64,000 nt of DNA. Origin: Dryococelus australis (lineage: Eukaryota; Arthropoda; Insecta; Phasmatodea; Phasmatidae). The stretch spans positions 16,604,795 to 16,668,794 of the forward strand of contig CM057002.1 in the NCBI GenBank assembly GCA_029891345.1, read 5' to 3'. Below, piece by piece: positions 1 to 13,600 of the stretch. The notes beneath the pieces are model-generated. The model was not told the origin of the DNA. It worked only from the letters and a program-made list of their open reading frames with translations, and ran no database searches. The number at the start of each line of letters is the position of its first letter. Within the stretch, counting starts at the first letter, position 1. The position numbers and the translations under genes are program-made.

Positions 1-1697
1 CTTTACGTGAAGTATACCCTTACTTCAACCTACATAAGAGTTGTCTACTGCAAACCAATACATGGTGTTGTGTGCTGCTTAAATCTCCCAGGCGGCTGAA
101 CACGTGGCTACGAGGTTACACAACCAGCGAGCACGCCACTTCCCCTCCTCTCCACGCACTGATTTCCTACAAGCTGTCAGCCACTTCGGGCGTGACCGAG
201 CGCCACCGAAGATCCAAGAACGCTGACAAGAAGGTTCCCATCTCCCACGCCAGCCTCACGGCAGAAGGATGTCAGTGACCTTCCCCGCACCCCGCTACGG
301 CAGTCTAGACTTCCAACTATATAAGTCCGTGCGCAGCGGGGCTCCAATTCTTCTCTTGAGTTAACCCCGAACACTCCTTAGTGCTGGCAACTCCAGTGAA
401 ACCTTGAGTCTTCAGTAGCCATCGTGGCTACCCTCTGCGATGACAACCGTCTTCAACACCCACTGAACACGAATATACCTTGCTAACTTCTTTTGGTCTC
501 TTCCAGACACCCACATTAGACAGCTTTAGTTGAGTAGTTAAATATTCAGTTTTCTAGTTCACTTTCCCGCCAGCTTAGAACCAGGCTGCCTACTCCTGGC
601 TAACGTAGTTTTCCTTCAGTACTCCGTATGCTTGGTAGGAGATAGCATGAGTCACTATATTTTTTGAGTCCTCAATAAATACAGCTTGTTCTCTATCCTG
701 ACGCTTTTATTTCTAGAATAACTTCTACTTCGCTCACTAGGAATAAGTTGCACTGTGCACTATCAACAGAAACCAATGCTTTTGTAAATCCAAACTAGCT
801 TGACTGAGGCCCCCCTTTTGGGGACCTCTAGTCTGGAACACACCCTTTAGACAGCCGCCTGTTGCTTCCTATTTCCCCGAGCACCCAGGTGCTGGAGGGA
901 AGAAACAGAGGAGCCACGACCATCAGGAATACCTTTAACCAAGGAGACAGCAAACCTAGGTTGTATCACCTACAAGAGAACCTGGGTGCTGGGGGCGGTA
1001 TTGGCCTGGGGGTCGCAGCCTGGTCTTGGCTGGAAAATCACATCCAGTAGCAGTATTGGTGGCCCACACGGCTCAACGTCTCTGATCAGCCCGCAGATGA
1101 GGGGGATCAGTGGAGACTTACCAAGCTTGTGCCACGAATCAGCTACTGGACCTACACTATTATCGGGGAATAGTTTCTTGTCCGGAGTGCACCCCGTATC
1201 TTGTTCAGTGGCAAACCAAACTCTTTGACTTACAAGATAACGCACAGCTCAAGCTGCTTAGTAGCAGAGTACCTTAGTCCATCCTACGCAGGAAAGACAG
1301 GCAGAACGGGACCGCGCCGCCTCACTGAGATTACGGGCAGTCTTGACTGTCTACGTCATACAATATATTAATTTTCCACAGTTCGTCCAAACCAGTCCCG
1401 ACTATCACCCGGTGGTGAGGGATCTAGTCTACCGCACTGAAGTTAGGTACGGTCTAGCCAGTCTTAACTTCTGGAGTTAAGAGTCAGTGGACTGGAACTT
1501 GAAGTACAACATAATCTAACTCAAGGACTGTAGCAACAGCTTTACTCAGTCAGCCAACGCACGTTACCAACCGACCAAAGACCTTCAGAGTAAGTCAGGT
1601 TTCTAACACCTCCTATCAGCCATCTGTAACTACGCACTTGGTCTAGCGCAATAAACCTCGACGATCGTGCCATACAATCAATAGCCAGGCAGGCGTC
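1..1697 (+). mobile_element. LTR-retrotransposon fossil, family A (LTR fragment)
   Basis: This GC-richer, non-coding block matches 33300-34840 over most of its length. Shared landmarks are the hairpin motif CCGAGCAC...GTGCTGGAGG, the stretch CTCTGATCAGCCC...GGGGGATCAGTGGAGACT, and a poly(A)-signal block. A TATA box (318-324) and an AATAAA signal (674-679) lie in the order expected of an LTR read on the plus strand. The match stops near 1697, so this looks like a solo or 3-prime LTR whose left end is outside the window. Divergence between the copies suggests an old insertion, and no gag or pol is present. The short ORFs inside are not credible genes. Confidence 0.6.
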
Positions 1698-1698
1698 A

Positions 1699-1812
1699 AA
1701 GTTTAATGAGGTTGGGGTTTCTTTTGGGCGATTAATATGTCAAGTCCACATCTACAAGTTTAATGAGGTTGGGGTTTCTTTTGGGCAATTAATATGTCAA
1801 GTCCACATCTAC
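1699..1812. repeat. 57-bp tandem repeat, two copies
   Basis: Two head-to-tail copies (1699-1755 and 1756-1812) begin AAGTTTAATGAGGTTGGGG and differ at about one base (GGGCG versus GGGCA). The array starts where the LTR homology ends. I see no gene in it. Confidence 0.9.
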
Positions 1813-2347
1813 AGAATGTCCGCATCTATAGAATTATTTCAGTCCCCATAAATTCAATGGATAATTTCCACTGTATATGCTTCTGGGTATATAATTTTAT
1901 TTGCGAAGATGCTGCCCCCCCCGAGTTAAATAAATATTACATTTTAAAATCATGTTAATTTTATGCAAGATACAACACACCAACCTTATGGGAAAAAACC
2001 ACCTTTAATCACAAAAGGAAACATTATTTCAAATAATAATTCCTCGTTATATTTTGTGTAACATTTTCAGGTGAAACCATTTGCTTTGAAATACAAGTGA
2101 TGATAGGTGCAACTATTTTGAGCAATGCATAATCTTGATACAATTACGTTCGCCAGGTGCAGTATATTTGCTCTGCTGCCGGTGGGCAGCGTGTATGGCT
2201 TGTGAGGGGAGGAAGGAAGGTGTATGTCTGAGAGAGACAGAAAGAAGGGTGAGAGAGGATGCTAGGTCGCCGTGCTCGTTATGGGTAGGCACCCCAGAAA
2301 ATGGTAAAATAGAATGTCTGATTTCGATGCAAAAATAGTGAAAATCT
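1813..2347. other. Unassigned AT-rich intron or flank
   Basis: AT-rich sequence with a purine-rich patch near 2200-2260 (GGGAGGAAGGAAGG). The 67-codon ORF here (2135-2338) has low-complexity composition and no recognisable domain. I see no supported feature. Confidence 0.5.
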
Positions 2348-2560
2348 GTGTTAAATTTTGGTGTTTAAACATGAAAGCGGTATGACATTTCGGTATTTAA
2401 AAATTAAAACGGTGTAAAATTTCAGTATTTAAAAATGAAAGCAGTGTCAATTTTGGTGTTTAAAATGAAAGTGATGCTAAATTTCTGTACCTTGTTTTAA
2501 AAATAAAACCAATGATGAATTTCTTTACACTCATATTAAAAAATAAACAAAATTTCTGTG
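2348..2560. repeat. Degenerate 32-bp tandem repeat
   Basis: About four clear units of 30 to 32 bp follow the pattern GTGTNAAATTTYGGTRTTTA then AAAATGAAAGCG. They run from 2348 to about 2473 and then decay through about 2560. The units differ at several positions, so the array is old. It is not coding. Confidence 0.7.
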
Positions 2561-3771
2561 TCTTAAAATTTCAAAAAGTTTGGTAAATTAGGATGTTTTG
2601 AAAGAAAATCGATGCACATTTTCTGTGTCTGAATAATAAATAAATAAGTAATTATTAAATACAAGAAACAACAGTACGGAAGTACAATTCATTAATTTAA
2701 GAAGAAAGCCTTATTTTAAGACATGTTGGGTAAATTTTGACAGTTCTAGAAAAGTAGCACGGCCACAAAGTATCCTTCCATCACATCTGTATGTAGACAA
2801 ATGTGAGTCCAATGCACACTTTAATTTTCTTCTTTCTTTGTGTACCCTGTCATGGCAGGCACTGAAAGTCTAACAGCTAATTTTCTATCCAGTAATTAAT
2901 GTCATATGTTATAGTAGGTTCGCATTCCAATCTGTTTTATATTTTTGTAATTTGTTGGGGTTCTGTTTATTTTATTTAGAGAGAAAGAAGGAAACAGCGA
3001 GGGAGGGGCCTTTAGTTTAAAACGTCAACTTTGAAAATTTTAACGTCAATGAAAAAACAAATTGTGACATACGTAGATGTTCGTATTCGTACAGATGCAG
3101 TAATACACACACACAGTTTGGCCGAAGTTAACCTTACACTCGAATAAACAAATATTATCCACACAGTACTTAAGTGTTGAAAGTGCGGCTTTTTCAGGCC
3201 CAGTGCATTTCACTAAGTATAGTAAAGATTGACAAATACATTATTTACAAAACACGCAAACTTGCTGTTTGTAAAATGCGCACTGCTTGTGTTTTTCTAT
3301 TGTAATTCTTGCAAGTATACATGACTAAAATCACATTTGTTCATCACTAGCATCAAATAATTTATTTACATAATCATTCAATAAAATCAACACTGTGTAT
3401 GTTTCCTGAAACCAACAAACTTAAATTCGATATGAAAATAAAATTAGTTAACATTACATTTCATTTCACATCTTTGTTTCCCCCCTAACCTCAAAAACTA
3501 GAACAGCCACGTACTTTTTCACAACTCAGTCGGCACGCATGTTACAGAAATGCTTCATTACATGTTCGCGATTAAAAATAGTAGCTATTTTCGGCATCTC
3601 AGCATAAAAATAAACACTACAAAATACTACGAAAAGCGACAAATTGCTGTGTTAGCAGTAAAATCGATTGTCGACTCACAATCAACTGTTGACACTTAAT
3701 CGATTATAAATGATTATTTACAGTTTCTGAAGAACAGAAATATCAGTGTTAACATTTTTTTCATGCAAAAT

Positions 3772-3774
<3 letters not shown>
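2561..3774. other. Unassigned AT-rich sequence
   Basis: AT-rich sequence with short A and T runs. I found no exon with matching splice sites, no terminal inverted repeats and no coding similarity. If the host gene continues past 4663, this is intron. Confidence 0.5.
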
Positions 3775-4475
<701 letters not shown>

Positions 4476-4662
4476 TACTGTGGCAGTAAAGTGAGTATAC
4501 ATTCCCGGTACATCATGTGTCGCAGTGATGTATAATGAACATTGGTGTATTAAAGATCTGTGTATGAACAGTTGTTACATCATTTATGTGAGTGGTCAGC
4601 CTAGTTAGTAAGGATGGAGTAGCTATTGGTTCATACTAAAAGACAATGGTTGCCAAACTTAC

Positions 4663-4747
4663 CTTCAAAGATCCTGATTTGCTGTCCCTCCTTGAGAGCT
4701 CGTCCCTGGTGGGGAAGAACGACTCCTCCTTTTCATAATCACTCCCT
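4663..4747 (-). CDS. Host RS/RGG-like gene, exon (most 3-prime seen)
   Basis: An 85-base internal exon. On the minus strand the acceptor is TTTTGGTGATTGCAG at 4748 and the donor is GTAAGTTT below 4663. It starts with one base that completes an Arg codon with the AG left by exon 10027-10118, then encodes GSDYEKEESFFPTRDE followed by LSRRDSKSGSLK, and ends on a full codon. The charged, Ser/Arg-rich composition matches the other exons. The next exon must start in phase 0 and is not visible between 1 and 4662, so the gene probably runs off the left edge. I do not recognise the product. Confidence 0.75.
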
Positions 4748-6569
4748 CTGCAATCACCAAAAGTTCTACTAGCATGACAGGAAACTTCAATTGCTCCAAT
4801 CACACATTTTAACAGTTGAATGTCACAGACTGGTAAATCATTTAATAACTTTCAACATACTTTGGCATACACTATCCCTAAATCTCAGCTTAATTCCATA
4901 CACACATTTAACAAGTGGTACTACACCAATGTGAATTATGTACATCCATTACATTAATTGTCAAAACTATTCGTGACAAGTTTAATATCTCATATTTATT
5001 CACATTTGTTCTGAGGTGCCATGAGGTAAGTGGTCTTTTATTTCTAATATCCTGCCTAGTTGTAGGTATTGATGTCATGGGGAAGCAAACTGGACTCAGT
5101 TGCAAAAATATACAAGGCCACACCAACTTCAAAGGTACAAATTTCATAAAAATGATACAACATATTTTGTTACTGTAACATGTGTATAGCTTGTGCAACA
5201 CAACTGTGCACAGGAACACTAGATTTATTTTTATTAAACTGAATATAGAATATTTTTCCCCTGGGAGGAGCTTTCAGTTTTAGAGTGTGGACCAATATGG
5301 TATGTTTCTTTATAAACACTCATCAGTCAAGTCAGTCTGTATGTGTTCAAATCACTGAAAACTTTGTGGATGGTATTTAAGCGCAGAAAGTAAAACAGAT
5401 TTGATAGACTTTTTATAACAATGTGTTTTTTTTTGGAGAGATTGCGGAACGGGAGGGGGGGGGGGAAGGAGGAAGCAAGTCAGAAGGAACAGTGCCACAA
5501 AGGTAATATTTACCAATAATACATTGAGACTTTGTGCAGAGTATCAGTTACCTAAACAAGATTTATGAAGACTCACGTGAAAAAAATCCAGAGTAACATT
5601 TCACAGTAAATCATTTTAATAATCCATCCAACACAATTCCTAAATCCTGAATTTTCAAATTAGCTGGTTCGGACACGACTGTAAACAATGGTTAAAAATA
5701 GCAGGTTATATGATTTTGTTACGTTTGTTACGTTTTATTACAATGAATTTGTTGTTAAACAAATGTTGCAAATAAAATTACAGAGAATTTCCACTTTCAG
5801 CATTTTCCACAGGATTATTTCAAAATTAAAGTAATTAAGATTTTTTATTTAATAATTTATAATGCTGCTTTCAATTGTAATTACGATGATGTGATGCCAC
5901 ACGTATGAAGCCAATTACTTTAACCCTTTCACTCAATTTGATATCAAAGGGTTAATCCTATTAATAAAAGCAGCATCCCCTTTGATCTAGGACTGCCCGC
6001 CCCTACTACTGATACACTCATCGGTGTTATTCATTTACAACTAGCATATCTAACCTGACAAGGGGGGTAGTCACGGTCTAGATTTCATTTTAAATAAAAT
6101 ATATTGTCTTTCCTAATAATTTCATTTCGCAGAAATGCACCACTACCTCAGATGCGCTAGTACAAGACACAGCTAATAAAGTATTCCTTCAGCGAGCTCC
6201 CGACCCAACGGACATATATTTAAATCATTTAAAGGCACTTTGTTAATTTCTTCCAAGATAGATGGGCTCAATTTCGATGAGTCCTTCGTTATTCATAGCA
6301 TATAGGATGTAAATCGTATTCAGATCTCTTTCCAGGTTTTTCAATAACTATTTCATAACCCACTATTCACGTAGATATCAAACGATATTCAGATATCGCT
6401 GCACGTCTCTTAGTCGCCTGTCAGACGAAATACTCTAAAAATTAATATACTACACAAGACCTATATATACCTCTTCCACAAAACAAGCCCACCTCAGTAC
6501 AATGCCAGAGCTCCGAGCTTGACGTACTATGCCATTCCCCACAAAAAAAATACAGTGTCACCACCACAT
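4748..6569. other. Intron of the host gene
   Basis: AT-rich intron between host exons, with a G-run near 5454-5466. Two overlapping ORFs at 4908-5219, one on each strand, lack any recognisable motif or splice support. I see no further feature up to the TA target site at 6570. Confidence 0.6.
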
Positions 6570-6571
6570 TA

Positions 6572-8403
6572 CAGTAAAACCCCTCCATTGCGACCCAATC
6601 CCGAGGAACCATGAAAAGTTTGGGTCGAAAAAGTCGAAAATTTGAGGCATGCCTATAAATAGACACAGTAATCCCTCGCCAACCGCAGTATCTTAAACCG
6701 TGGTTTCAGTTATGCGCGGATTTGTTTTGTAGACGTTTTCTCCAACAGCGGTACCAGTTTCTATTATCCACAGTTTTCAGTCTATGGAAAATTAGCCCGT
6801 ACTGATGTTAGTAGTCACGCATTTCTCAAGCTATAGGCTGTTCACGGTAAAGTGAGCACTTTTGACGGCCTGGTTACTTTTTCCTTTCAGCCACTTATTA
6901 TCCTTAAACATATTTTAAAATAAATATTGCCATGTAAGTAATAAACACAGTGTGTATATTACACCGCACTCTGAAGTTAACATCTAGTAAAGCATATTTA
7001 TTGACTATTATTCCAAATGAGAGGGCTTTCAAAAGTGCTCACTTTACCGTGATTACCCTATAGGCATATACCATCATTGCCATTGGTTGTCCCAAGCAGC
7101 GTGAAGCAATAAATTACTTAATGCCAGAAGAGGACATTGGTGTATTGTCCGCGAAAGCAAGAGGGGGGAGGGGGAGGGGCCACTAAGGATTCTTTGTCCT
7201 AGTCACATGCCGCCGCCGCCTCTGCCTTACTCTCCCTGTCTTTTTCGCTTCCATTATCCTTCCTCTTTTGCTGTAAAAACAGCAGCACATTACACAGACT
7301 AGTTTCTTAATCAGTGTATGTATGATAACTTCAAATTTAATTCATTGCCCTTTATTATTATTAAGTTTATGTGCACCCACACCTACATAATATGCTAATT
7401 TTTTATGGTGGGCAATAATTTTTTTCTTGTAAAGTCAATTTTATGTGTAAAGTGAATAAAGATAAATGTGTGCAAATAAAATGTGTTCTTATGTTACCGG
7501 TACCATATTATGGCGAGTGAGGCCATGCGCGTGAATAGGCAGCGTCAAAAGTTTTTGATTTCAAGTAGACATCACTAAATATTTTTCTCCCGTAAACATT
7601 GCAGCACCTCATTGTGCCAGTGCAGAGGCCAACACGCCGCCTACAGTTTGTATAAATTCAACACAATGACGTGAACTGCATCTATAATCATATTTTCCCA
7701 ATGCTGGGTCGCTGTTCGGAAGTGAATTGGCCCTGTAACGACAGCAGTGGTGGCGGGCGGGCAACCGCCACCCGCATTTTTGTAGCGACCGACAGACAGC
7801 TGCCCAGCCTGAGGATCTAGGGCTGAGCTTCAGCAGTAAACAGCCATGCCTGCGTCAGGCTGCGCTGCAGAGGATCTAAGCGTTCACCCAGCTACGTACA
7901 TGGCCAGATCAAAGTGAGAGCATGGCGCACGCACACGTATTGCGCAACGCCACCTTAACTTTTTGATCGCTATGTGCCTCATAGCAATGTATGACCCACG
8001 AGACCTGCATAATAGATCTTTAATAATAACTTATATTATAATAATACATAGTCTAATGGCCTTTTTTACAACAAGGGGGGGGGGGGGGTCCAATATGCCT
8101 TTCTTGGGTATCAAATTAATCAGGAGATGTCCAGCTATTAAAATATACAAATTTATATTTAATTAAATTAAAAAAGTGTTTCTTATGTGCTAGAGATTTA
8201 ATTTAATTAAAAAAGTGTTTCTTATGCGCTAGAGACGATTAAACATGCTTCATGCCAAAAATGGCAAGTTTGGGGGCATAGGGGTTAGGAACAGGTAAAA
8301 ATCTGCCAAAAATTTTCCAAATTTTTTTTATGACCCCCATTCACCCCTAATAAAACCCTATTCTGGGGAACTTTGAGAGGTCGTAAATAGAGAGGTTCTA
8401 TTG
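6572..8403 (-). mobile_element. Pogo/Tigger-like non-autonomous element, copy A
   Basis: The element is bounded by TA duplications (6570-6571 and 8404-8405). The ends are inverted: CAGTAAAACCCCTCCATTG on the left and, on the minus strand, CAATAGAACCTCTCTATTTA on the right. It is collinear in reverse with copies at 11854-13383 and 18393-19931. All share a CpG-rich centre with GCCTAGATCCTC-like blocks and a CACGGTTCC-like subterminal motif. There is no transposase ORF, so movement would need a partner pogo/Tigger enzyme. Without the MITE nested at 6834-7060 it is about 1.6 kb. A second Tigger-type terminus (CAGTAATCCCTCGCCAACCG) sits inside at about 6667. A short tandem duplication (about 8155-8235) and a G-run (near 8076) lie near its right side. 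Confidence 0.85.
6834..7060. mobile_element. 227-bp MITE inside pogo copy A
   Basis: A palindromic element with inverted repeats of about 33 bp whose core, CACGGTAAAGTGAGCACTTT, is exact on both sides. It is flanked by TA at 6832-6833 and 7061-7062, as in Tc1/mariner-type MITEs. It is absent from pogo copies B and C, so it entered copy A after that family spread. It encodes nothing. Confidence 0.85.
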
Positions 8404-8405
8404 TA

Positions 8406-9465
8406 TACACAAAAAAATCACATCAAAGAAATTTGATCAAACAAGTTTGATGCAAACCTTTAATTACATTCAGATAATCGGATTAGGATTAAAGATTTTG
8501 ATCAGATTAATATTGGATACATTGTTTTAATCTCATTAATTTGATATCAATTCAATAATCCAATTAATCAAAGTCATCCCTTTGTATCTGAAACCGGCAC
8601 GCCCCTGCAATGTAAAAAACAAGATTAAAACACCAAAAAATGTGGTCAAATTTACCCGCGTCAAGTCAAATTATCCATGCACAAAAAAAATTTCACTAAA
8701 CAACGCGTCTTCAGATTGCACAAAATCACCAATGCATTTTTGTTGCAAATAATTAGATATGCCATTAACGGTTCTCCGTTGATAACAAAACATTTCTGAG
8801 TGATTTTTGCTTAACTTGCATCCCAAATAAATCCACCTATAATGTAGTAATGATTTGACAGTTCCACCTTCCATTCAAAGAGTACCAACATTTACAGTTG
8901 TTTACGAAGTCAGCAGTTGTCAGTAGTATCATCTTTGGCTGGTCACACTATTGTGGCAAGCAACCGAGTTTGTAATTGGTTATGGGTCACGTGAAAATCG
9001 CCATTATAAGTGAGATCCACAAATTAATCACAATGACCTTCATTTCACCTAAAGACACGTTTGTACCGTGAAAATTCGCTAGCAATATCAATCCAAAACC
9101 CAAGTGTTTTTTTGTTTCCTGCTAAGAAATTATCTTTGTTCACTTACAGAGCGAAACATATGACATGCAAACTGGAAATAATTCAGATGGGTATAAAATT
9201 TCATGATGCATCTTAAATTTCCCTGATTTTCCCAAATATTTTCCTGGTTAAAGGAATTCCCTGACATTACCGTTTTCCAGGTCTGTGGCCAACCTGAATA
9301 TGTATGTATGTATGTATGTGTGTATGTGTGTCATATACACACACTGCAACATTACAGTCATGTTGATCTTATGCCAAAGATGACCGAACATGGACTTGCA
9401 AATGTATTCTGAATCCTCGCACTACTCAATGTTTTCAACATTTTGGGAGACAAGGGGAGGCTAAT
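8406..9465. other. Intron with GATTAA-rich patch and TATG microsatellite
   Basis: AT-rich intron. At about 8460-8575 GATTAA/TTAATC words occur many times in both orientations, possibly the decayed end of a transposon that I cannot bound. A (TATG)n run lies at about 9299-9330. The minus-strand ORF 8671-8874 shows no motif. Confidence 0.55.
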
Positions 9466-9741
9466 TACAGTATACTCCTCTTGGGGTGAGTGAATGAAGA
9501 TATTTGGGCTGCTCTTAAGATTGATGTCTTAAGAGCAGATGAGGGTGAAGTGAGGTAAGTATGGAGGAGTAGCGCTGGTTTGCAAGGGTGGGAAAAATGA
9601 GAGGTCCTTAGAAAACCTGCCAAACAGTGGCATTGTCTGGCACAATTCATACATGCGAAAATCCAGGGGTGACCCTGCTAGGAATTGAACTTGGTTTGCC
9701 TTAGTGGGAGGCAAGTAGTCTAACCAGTACCCCACCACTGC
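9466..9741 (-). mobile_element. tRNA-derived SINE, copy 1
   Basis: On the minus strand the head begins GGCAGTGGTGGGGTACTGG and contains a pol III B-box-like GTTCAATTCC (9681-9692). The body is shared with 19958-20204, including ATTTTCGCATG and GACAATGCCACTG-type blocks. The distal part contains a perfect 12-bp hairpin (9509-9520 with 9527-9538). ORFs over it are shadows. It lies in the intron next to exon 10027-10118. Confidence 0.75.
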
Positions 9742-9744
9742 CAC

Positions 9745-9988
9745 TACACCTCTTGGCTATGACATTTTTCAAAACACATCTGCCTATAAAAATAAATTTA
9801 TATTTAATATAAAAAAAAGTGTCTCTTGCACTAGAGACAATTGAACACGAACTTTGTGCAAAAAAAACTGCCAATTTTGAGGTACAGAGGCTGGGGGTGT
9901 CAAAATTGCCCCAAATATCAGTAACGACCGACATTTCATTATAACCATATTTATGGAAACTGTGAGGGGCCGTTTCGCTAAGGTTCCA
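9745..9988 (-). mobile_element. Truncated pogo/Tigger end, family of copies A-C
   Basis: The right end GGTTCCATCG + TA is a diverged form of the CAATAGAACC terminus. The preceding bases match copy A near 8150-8400: the AAAAAAGTGT..CTAGAGAC block, then a CATGCCAAAA-like block, then AATTGCCCCAAA. The left end is missing and abuts the SINE. Only about 240 bp remain. Confidence 0.6.
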
Positions 9989-10026
9989 TCGTATCTACCT
10001 ATGTAACAAACAATGAACAGGCTTAC

Positions 10027-10118
10027 CTCAAGTTAGCACTTTCCTTCTTTGAGCTGCCATCAATATCACGGTTGGATTTTTTGAAAGGTGATGGTGTTCT
10101 GGACAAACTGTGCTCACT
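10027..10118 (-). CDS. Host RS/RGG-like gene, exon
   Basis: A 92-base internal exon with a strong acceptor (CTGTAATATTTGTTGCAG, minus strand) and donor GTAAGC. It starts in phase 0 and encodes SEHSLSRTPSPFKKSNRD followed by IDGSSKKESANL, leaving AG. That AG combines with the A that opens exon 4663-4747 to make Arg. The SRTPSPFKK stretch looks like a proline-directed phosphorylation site, which is inference. Composition matches the neighbouring exons. No fold or domain is recognised. Confidence 0.8.
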
Positions 10119-10606
10119 CTGCAACAAATATTACAGAGTTTTTAAAGAAAACCCATTTTATAAGCCACCACAAACATAACTATCACGTTCTGAGTCTTCA
10201 GGATACACAACTCACACTACACTCCGCAACAGCCATTAAGACAGCTACCACACACAACTGTGACAGTGGATGTGAGTCCTGCTGAACACTTGTCTGATAT
10301 TCCACAGAAACAGCTACATCAAATTTACATTACCACTCCTGTTTCCTTTGTAACTCGCAACTGTACATGCCATGGTAATAACTGAGACCAACAGTAAATC
10401 TTACTTTATCAGGGGTGTTCCATTCACGCCGACTGCAGTTACACTAACCCATGCTCAATAAAATTGTTATGGAACGAAGACCTGAACATAATTGTTCCCT
10501 TAAACTTGCTAATACTTCCATCCATCTTCATTCACAGATAAGTATGTTCATTTGTGTTACTTTCATTTTGTTGTTTTATCATTTAATACCTACTGAATTT
10601 TATATT
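10119..10606. other. Intron, nothing recognised
   Basis: Ordinary AT-rich intron. The 65-codon plus-strand ORF at 10088-10285 is mostly the antisense of exon 10027-10118 and its acceptor, and I reject it as a gene. Confidence 0.5.
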
Positions 10607-13600
10607 TAGGAGTGGTCAGGCACCCAAAATTTCGGGCAGTTTTTTGGGCAATGGAAATGCCCAGAACACTGGATGGGTATTGTGACTGCCCAAAAATATC
10701 GGGCCAATATTCCTTCCAATATTCATCCATAGACACACCCTTTTTTTTTTGCCACGTGAAATCGCAAAAAGCACAGTTTCTCGCGAAAAATGACATATCT
10801 CAAGAAAAACAAGAAAAATATGTGAAAAAATACATTTCCGTTGTGAATCATCATGTTTACGACACTAATTCGATAAATTGTTTCAACATGTAGTTGGGAT
10901 CGGAAAGTCGCAACAATCAATATATTGAATTTACACAGCCGAAGTTATATCAACGAGTTTTTGGTAACGTTTTATGTAAACATGTTTTTTAAATTATCAA
11001 GGTTACAGGAGGACAAGTTGTTTATCTGGTGCAGATTTATTTTTATTTTGACCATGTACTATATTAGTTACGGTTCTGTTTATTTTATTGGTGGGACGAG
11101 GAACTTAGTATTTCACATTTATCATCTTTCGCGAGAGACGAGGTGGTTTTGCACCTCTTTTTACAAGAAAATAAGAATTAGAACTGCTCATTGTTTTGAT
11201 GATGCAGTGGAAAATTTTGCTTGTACGGAAATAACATTCAAATTACTGTAATTCAAAAGTTGTAACTTCACCACAAGAACAAAATGTGACAAATGCGACA
11301 CAATTATTCGTACTGATGCGAGAATTACATAATAAATAAAGTTGAAAATCATCAGGGTTTTTTTATGAACTACACTAAAATCAGTGAGATCTGTATGGAT
11401 TCCAGTCAGTAATGTATACACTGAAAAGAGTTTCTCAATGTTGAGAATATAATGACTGACAAAAGAACAAACCAAAAGCCAAGTAATATGATTGTAATTA
11501 ATAACAGTTGTTTGCATTTTCCGATTAAGTGTATGCTATTTTATTTTTGTGCCATTACTAAAGTAACCAAAGTTTGTTGCAATATCACTTTGTTATTACT
11601 TGTATGAGTATTGGAAACTCACTGTGAATAATTTTAGACTAATCTGATGATGTAAGTTAAAATTAATTTTTACCAAAAATGGATATCAGTGGTAGTGTTT
11701 TTGAAGACTAGGACCAACAAAGTAGTTCACTCCAAAGCAGTGAAAACAAACATGACCATGAAACCTCAGGTAGTAACACAAATATTATTTCAAAACACCT
11801 GTATGGAAGTTTTCACTCGTACGGACAAACAAAATGCTAAATGTATTCTTATACAGTGGAATCTCTCTCTTACGACCCTTCACGGTTCCCGAGAATAGTA
11901 CCGTAATAAAAAATCTGGAAAATTTTGGGCCGATTTTGACACACCCCTAACCCATATGCCACCAAACTTGCCATTTCTTTGCATGAAGTTCATGCTCAAT
12001 TGTCTCTAGGGCATAAAAAAAAACCACTTTTTAAATTAAATATAAGTACGTATGTATATTTTAATAGCTGGACATCTCCTGATTAATTTGATACCTAAGA
12101 AAGGCAAATTGGACCAACCCTTGTCATAAAAAAGGCCTAAACACAGTATGACATGGCCATTGAAAGTGTGAAGAGATTAGACTATGTACTATTAAAATAC
12201 AAAAGTTATTATTAAAGATCTTCTACGCAGATCTCGTGGGCCATAACATTGCTATGAGGCACGTAGCAATCAAAAAGTTTAGGTGGCGATGCGCAATCCG
12301 TGTGTGCACGCAGTGTTCTCGCTTTGGTCTGACCATTTCATTGCTAGAAAATCGGATGTATTACACACAAAGCAGTAACTAAAAATACTGTCGGAGATGC
12401 CTTACGTTTGAAGTAAAACACCGCACTTTATTTATTGATAATAGATATGAAGATACATTAATTAGATTAAATCACTCGTGTGCTGCGGCTAGCAGCAAAT
12501 ACACTGTCGTGTGTACGTAGCTCGGCGAGCGCCTAGATCCTCTGCAGCACGGCCAGGCGCGGCAGCTTACTGTTGTCGCTCGGGCCTAGATCCTCTGGCT
12601 GGGCTGTGAAACAGGCGGCCCTGGCACGAGCATCACACTCGTGCCAGGACGCCCGAATGCCTCTCAGCGTTGCTCATACCGGGGCCGACTGCCTCGCGCA
12701 GCTGTCGATAATCGTTACAAGATTACTTGTGGGCAGCGGCTGGCCACTGCCGTCGTTGCTGCTGCTATTCATGTCAATATGTTGAATTTCTACTAAATTT
12801 AGGCGGCGTGTTGGCCTCTGTACTGGTACAGTGAGGCCCAGCAATGTTTACAGGAATACAAAAATTTAGTGCGGCCTACTATAAATATTAATTAACACAA
12901 ATTTTTCATGACAAAATTCTTATGTGGTATATACATGCACACTGCCTAACTCGCCAAAATAAACTGCTAACAATAAAAAATTATCACCTCACGTAGGTAT
13001 GGGCGGAGGAGGGTTGACAGAAGTAAAAAATGAGTGGGAGGGGTAAGGCAGAGGTGGCAGTATGGTACAGTACAGTATGTGACTAGACAAAGAATTTCTA
13101 ACCTGACCTGCGACACCCTCCCCCCTTCAAATACCACAGTCCCCTTCAGACAGCTAACATCAGTAAAGGCCAGTTTTCCATAGACTGAAAACCGTGGATA
13201 ATATAAATTTTTACTGCGGTTGAAGATTAGGTTTACAAAAACAAATCTGTGCATAACTGAAACCGCGTTTGAAGATACCTCGGTTAGACATGCCTTAAAT
13301 TCTTGACTTTTACGGCCCAAACTTTTCACGGTTCCTTGGGATTGGGTCATAATAAATGGAATCATAATAGAGGGGCTTTACTGTACTCACATTAATTTTT
13401 TTAGTTTTTAATTGAATGAAAACTTCTTGTCTGGCAAATTGCAGCATTTTTTCTTAAACAAATATTTTATACTTTTATCAATGTAAACTGTGTGAGAAAA
13501 TATTTTGTGTTCAAAATTTAGCCACTTATTTTGGTTTTAATGTCTGACCGAAATTGTCCGAGTCCAAAAATATGAAGTACTCGCCTGAGCCTGTCTGAAA

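Noticed and set aside
10590-11517. Cluster of 65 to 109-codon ORFs as genes
   Set aside because: AT-rich, on both strands, no recognisable domains; likely chance ORFs in decayed transposon sequence.
12967-13365. 132-codon minus-strand ORF
   Set aside because: Lies entirely within a non-autonomous pogo-like repeat and is not open in the other copies.
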